This document shows positions 61,266 to 64,000 of a stretch of 64,000 nucleotides of DNA, in pieces. The DNA is taken from contig JANPZV010000004.1 in assembly GCA_024707365.1 (NCBI GenBank), positions 124,001-188,000 on the forward strand, in the 5' to 3' direction. Below the pieces are notes generated by a model. It worked only from the letters and a program-made list of their open reading frames with translations, did not search any database and was not told the DNA's origin. The position numbers and the translations under genes are program-made. The stretch is from Terricaulis sp. (GTDB taxonomy: Bacteria; Pseudomonadota; Alphaproteobacteria; Caulobacterales; Aquidulcibacteraceae). Position 1 is the stretch's first letter. Each line of letters opens with the position of its first letter.

Positions 61266-61303
61266 TCATCTCTTACCTGATCAAAGCACGCCAAGGAGAA
61301 ACC

Positions 61304-62215
61304 ATGCTTGCACATCTGACCAAACGCGCCGCGCTGGCGGCTTGCGCGCTTCTTGCGCTCGGCGCTTGCGCCACCACGCCCGCGGCGCAGGATTATGGAA
61401 CGGGCCCCGCGCTCTATGTGGCGCGCGATGCCGATTCCACCATGTATCTCTACGGCACGATCCACCTGCGCCGCGCGGGCGAGCCGTGGGGCGGCGCGCA
61501 TGTGGACGCAGCGCTCAATTCCGCCGAAACGGTGTGGACCGAAACCGAGATCAACGCCGCAGCCGAAGCGAACGCCCAACAAGTGGCGCTGCGCCTGGGC
61601 ATGGCGCCGGCCGATCAGCCGCTCTCGAGTTGGCTTAGCGAGGATGAGCAGGGCCGGCTTGCGGCGCTTTACACCCGCCTTGGCCTGCCGCCCGGCGCGC
61701 TTGAGCCGATGCGGCCCTGGATGGCTTCGCTGACGCTCAGCATCATCCCGATGCTGCAGGCCGGCTTTGATCCGCAAGCGGGCGTTGACCGCGCCATCTC
61801 GGCCTGGACCCAAGCCAATGGCCGTGAGGCGCGCTGGTTTGAAACCGCCGAAGAGCAGATCGGCTTCTTCGCGGGGCTGAGCGATGAGGCGCAGAAGGAA
61901 ATGCTGATCTATTCGATCGACGAGGCCGAAAGCGCGGGCGAGCTTGTCGAGGCGATGACCGCGGCCTGGGAAACCGGCGATATGAACGCGCTTGAAGCGC
62001 TGGTGATCGGCGAAATGCGGGCCGATTTCCCCGAAGCGTATGAGGCGATGTTTACCCGCCGCAACGCCGCTTGGGTCGAGGTGCTGACGCAGGAATTGGC
62101 CGGCTCGGGCGTTGATTTCGTCGCGGTGGGCGCAGGCCATCTGGTGGGGCCGGAAAGCGTGATCGAGATGCTGCGCGCGCGCGGCGTCACGGTTGAGCGC
62201 ATCCCGGCGCGTTAA
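61304..62215 (+). CDS. TraB/GumN-family lipoprotein
   Basis: 303 aa. AAGGAGA precedes ATG 61304; lipobox LLALGACATT with the Cys near residue 23. Family motifs: MYLYGTIHLRRAGEPW near 50 and VDFVAVGAGHLVGPESV near 270, which contain the conserved Gly-His pairs thought to bind metal in Tiki/TraB-like putative proteases. The middle is helical. Substrate unknown; envelope location predicted. Confidence 0.87.
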   Translation: MLAHLTKRAALAACALLALGACATTPAAQDYGTGPALYVARDADSTMYLYGTIHLRRAGEPWGGAHVDAALNSAETVWTETEINAAAEANAQQVALRLGMAPADQPLSSWLSEDEQGRLAALYTRLGLPPGALEPMRPWMASLTLSIIPMLQAGFDPQAGVDRAISAWTQANGREARWFETAEEQIGFFAGLSDEAQKEMLIYSIDEAESAGELVEAMTAAWETGDMNALEALVIGEMRADFPEAYEAMFTRRNAAWVEVLTQELAGSGVDFVAVGAGHLVGPESVIEMLRARGVTVERIPAR

Positions 62216-62220
62216 GGGGC

Positions 62221-62262
62221 CCGCCCGCGCCTGAATGGACTCTTGAATAAGGGGGCGGGCGG
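62221..62262. terminator. Hairpin between the GumN-like gene and glyQ
   Basis: CCGCCCGC (62221-62228) pairs with GCGGGCGG (62255-62262) followed by CTTTA. The 26-base loop is long. It may terminate the upstream gene or regulate glyQ, whose ATG is at 62281. Confidence 0.4.
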
Positions 62263-62280
62263 CTTTACCCGTCTGCCCCC

Positions 62281-63156
62281 ATGTCCAACCGCCCGCCCCG
62301 CTGTTTCCAGGATGTGATCCTGACGCTCCAAAACTATTGGGCCGGAGAGGGCTGCGCGATTTTGCAGCCTTATGACGAGCAAGTGGGTGCGGGTACGCTG
62401 CATCCGGCCACCACGCTGCGCGCGCTGGGCCCCAAGCCGTGGCGCGCAGCTTACGTGCAGCCCTCGCGCCGGCCCAAGGATGGCCGCTATGGCGAGAACC
62501 CGAACCGGCTGCAGCACTATTACCAATTTCAGGTGATCCTGAAGCCGAACCCGGCGAACCTGCAGGCGCTTTACCTCAACTCGCTCGCCGCCATCGGCAT
62601 TGATCCCTTGCTGCACGACATTCGCTTTGTGGAAGACGATTGGGAAAACCTGACTGTCGGCGCCTGGGGGCTTGGCTGGGAGGTGTGGTGCGATGGCATG
62701 GAAGTCTCGCAATACACCTACTTTCAGCAAGTCGGCGGGCTCGATGTGCGACCTGTGTCGGGCGAGTTGACGTACGGGCTTGAGCGGCTGGCGATGTACG
62801 TGTTCGGTGTTGATCGCGTGTACGATCTGCCGTTCAACGATCCGGACAGCCCGTATCCGCTGACCTACGGCGATGTGTTTCTCGAAAACGAGAAGCAGCA
62901 ATCGCGTTTCAATTTTGAACTCAGCGATCCTGAGCAAAACCTGCGCTGGTTCGGCGATGCGGAAGCGACGGCCAAGCGCTTGCTGGACGCGGGCGCGGTG
63001 CTGCCGGCGTTTGATTACACGTTGAAGGCGTCGCACTTGTTCAACTTGCTCGACGCGCGCGGCGTGGTGAGCCCCACCGAACGCCAAAGCTTCATCGCCC
63101 GCGTGCGCGATCTGGCCAAAGGCTGCGCGAGCGCTTGGGCGGAGAGCCAGCAATGA
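62281..63156 (+). CDS. glyQ: Glycyl-tRNA synthetase alpha subunit
   Basis: 291 aa catalytic subunit of the bacterial alpha2beta2 enzyme. Motif 1 [40 protein letters not shown] (motif 2), and [20 protein letters not shown] (motif 3) are all in place; the C-terminus [13 protein letters not shown] is normal. The stop at 63154-63156 overlaps the ATG of a DUF559 frame; glyS follows only after that insertion. Frame intact. Confidence 0.97.
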   Translation: MSNRPPRCFQDVILTLQNYWAGEGCAILQPYDEQVGAGTLHPATTLRALGPKPWRAAYVQPSRRPKDGRYGENPNRLQHYYQFQVILKPNPANLQALYLNSLAAIGIDPLLHDIRFVEDDWENLTVGAWGLGWEVWCDGMEVSQYTYFQQVGGLDVRPVSGELTYGLERLAMYVFGVDRVYDLPFNDPDSPYPLTYGDVFLENEKQQSRFNFELSDPEQNLRWFGDAEATAKRLLDAGAVLPAFDYTLKASHLFNLLDARGVVSPTERQSFIARVRDLAKGCASAWAESQQ

Positions 63157-63749
63157 CGCCGCAAGATGAGGCGCGCGCACCAGCCCTCCCCCTCGATGGG
63201 GGAGGCGCCGCGAAGCGGCGGAGGGGGTGCGCCCGCTGGCGTCAAAGGCTTTGCGCTCAAGGGCGCCGCCGCCAAGGCGCGCTGGATCAAGTCGCGCGCA
63301 AAAAAACGCTGCGCACGCAAACAACGCCGCACGAGCGCGCGATGTGGCGTTTGTTGCATGAGGGCGAGCTGGCCGCGCTGAATTGGCGCAAGCAGGCGCC
63401 GTTTGGCGGATCTGTGCTCGACTTTGTGTCTCATCCGGCGCGTCTGGTTGTGGAAGTTGATGGCGCGCAGCATGCGCAGGCCGGCCAGGCGCTGCACGAT
63501 GCGCAGCGAACAGCCGCGCTTGAGCGCGAGGGGTATCGCGTATTGCGGTTTTGGAATGTCGATGTGGTGAAGGCGAAGACTGGCGTGTGGGACGCAATAT
63601 ATCAGGCGGCGATGCAAACGGCGGCGCATCGGCGCATGGAGCGGTGGCGTCGGGATGACGCCTTGCGCGCCAGGATCGTGAATGATGGCGGGTCTCACCC
63701 CCTCGGTCACGCTGCGCGTGACAGCTCCCCCATCGAGGGGGAGCAATAA
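63153..63749 (+). CDS. DUF559 endonuclease-like protein inserted between glyQ and glyS
   Basis: Frame of up to 198 aa. The DUF559 core is unmistakable: [40 protein letters not shown], and [17 protein letters not shown], with Asp and Glu positions of the Vsr/PD-(D/E)xK-like fold. It is flanked by two exact inverted copies of a palindromic repeat (63185-63229 and 63696-63743) that the open frame reads through at both ends. The true start is unclear: ATG 63153 would translate the left repeat, and an alternative frame joins at the A-run 63300-63306 ([11 protein letters not shown]). Function unknown; a nuclease is inferred. Confidence 0.78.
   Translation: MTPQDEARAPALPLDGGGAAKRRRGCARWRQRLCAQGRRRQGALDQVARKKTLRTQTTPHERAMWRLLHEGELAALNWRKQAPFGGSVLDFVSHPARLVVEVDGAQHAQAGQALHDAQRTAALEREGYRVLRFWNVDVVKAKTGVWDAIYQAAMQTAAHRRMERWRRDDALRARIVNDGGSHPLGHAARDSSPIEGEQ
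63185..63229. repeat. Palindromic repeat, family B, left copy flanking DUF559
   Basis: Core CTCCCCCTCGATGGGGGAG (7-bp stem, TCGAT loop), then the hairpin CGCCGCGAAGCGGCG and AGGGGGTG. Exact inverted match of the 19-bp core to the copy at 63725-63743. Confidence 0.85.
63696..63743. repeat. Palindromic repeat, family B, right copy and glyS ribosome-binding site
   Basis: CACCCCCTC, then palindrome GTCACGCTGCGCGTGAC, then CTCCCCCATCGAGGGGGAG. Oriented opposite to the left copy. Its last bases GGGGGAG lie five bases before the glyS ATG (63749) and are the only plausible ribosome-binding site for glyS. Confidence 0.85.
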
Positions 63750-64000
63750 TGCCCCAGCTCTCATCGAACTTTTCTCCGAAGAAATTCCGGCGCGCATGCA
63801 AAAGCGGGCGGAAGAGGATTTCGCGCGGCTGATGGGCGATAAGCTCAAGGGCGCGGGGCTTGAGGCCAAGGCGATTCAAACCTTTTCCTCGCCGCGCCGG
63901 CTTGGGCTTGTGATCGAAGATCTGCCGGCGAAAGCCGCCGACGTGAACGAGGAAAAAGAAAGGCCCGCGCGTGGGCGCGCCCGATCAGGCGGTGGCGGGC
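63749..64000 (+). CDS. glyS: Glycyl-tRNA synthetase beta subunit, N-terminal part (3' end outside window; two frameshifts)
   Basis: ATG 63749 overlaps the DUF559 stop (TAATG). The corrected N-terminus LLIELFSEEIPARMQKRAEE, then FSSPRRLGLVIEDLPAK, is typical of GlyS, which binds tRNA-Gly and completes the alpha2beta2 enzyme. One C is missing near 63759-63763 and another indel lies near 63955-63962 (KGPRVGAPDQAVAG in the last frame). Only about 83 codons are in the window. Confidence 0.9.

Overview
The window is a high-GC alphaproteobacterial chromosome segment, most likely from the order Caulobacterales (Hyphomonadaceae or a relative). The evidence is a CcrM-type GANTC adenine methyltransferase, a TipF-like degenerate EAL protein, the order mutY-dciA-dsbA-like-smc, hflK-hflC-degP, and a complete mreB-mreC-mreD-mrdA-rodA elongasome operon. 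The genus cannot be fixed by eye. I found no rRNA, tRNA, CRISPR array, prophage or insertion sequence with a transposase.

Layout. 1-6.6 kb: end of folA, an SMP-30 lactonase, pyruvate kinase, Mrp, hflKC and a PIN toxin-antitoxin pair. 6.6-17.6 kb: a DegP/HtrA protease, a HAD phosphatase, serB, miaA, ilvC, an osmoprotectant-type ABC importer and purT. 17.6-24.6 kb: a CHASE4-like histidine kinase lacking the usual phospho-acceptor His, a 2OG-Fe(II) oxygenase, a GIY-YIG protein, a TVP38-type membrane protein, a PQQ-type sugar dehydrogenase and a membrane-linked trypsin-like protease. 25-31 kb: mreBCD-mrdA-rodA. 33.3-36.6 kb: an MCE/Mla lipid transporter (STAS-MlaE, MlaF, MlaD and a PqiC-like lipoprotein). 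36.6-40.5 kb: a TipN-like coiled-coil membrane protein, a secreted protein and a TipF-like EAL protein. 40.6-50 kb: DUF2975 plus HTH pair, TauE exporter, GNAT, acyl-CoA dehydrogenase, ParDE-type toxin-antitoxin, queD, CorA, an exported amidohydrolase, a Crp-like regulator and a cold-shock protein. 50-51.4 kb: a gene-poor cluster of nested palindromic repeats. 51.4-60.4 kb: mutY, dciA, a DsbA-like lipoprotein, smc, ccrM and rnhB. 60.5-64 kb: a small membrane protein plus XRE regulator, a TraB/GumN lipoprotein, and glyQ-glyS interrupted by a DUF559 gene.

Two things dominate the window. First, about 25 genes, many of them essential (smc, mrdA, rodA, miaA, ilvC, mutY, rnhB, glyS), are split by small indels. 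These fall mostly in G/C or A/T homopolymers and in CGCG runs. I read them as uncorrected sequencing or assembly errors, and I annotate each gene across its breaks. Second, there is a rich population of palindromic intergenic repeats of at least four families. One family (exact 19-bp inverted copies) brackets a DUF559 endonuclease-like gene inserted between glyQ and glyS and appears to supply the glyS ribosome-binding site. This RAYT/REP-like arrangement is the best candidate for an undescribed system.
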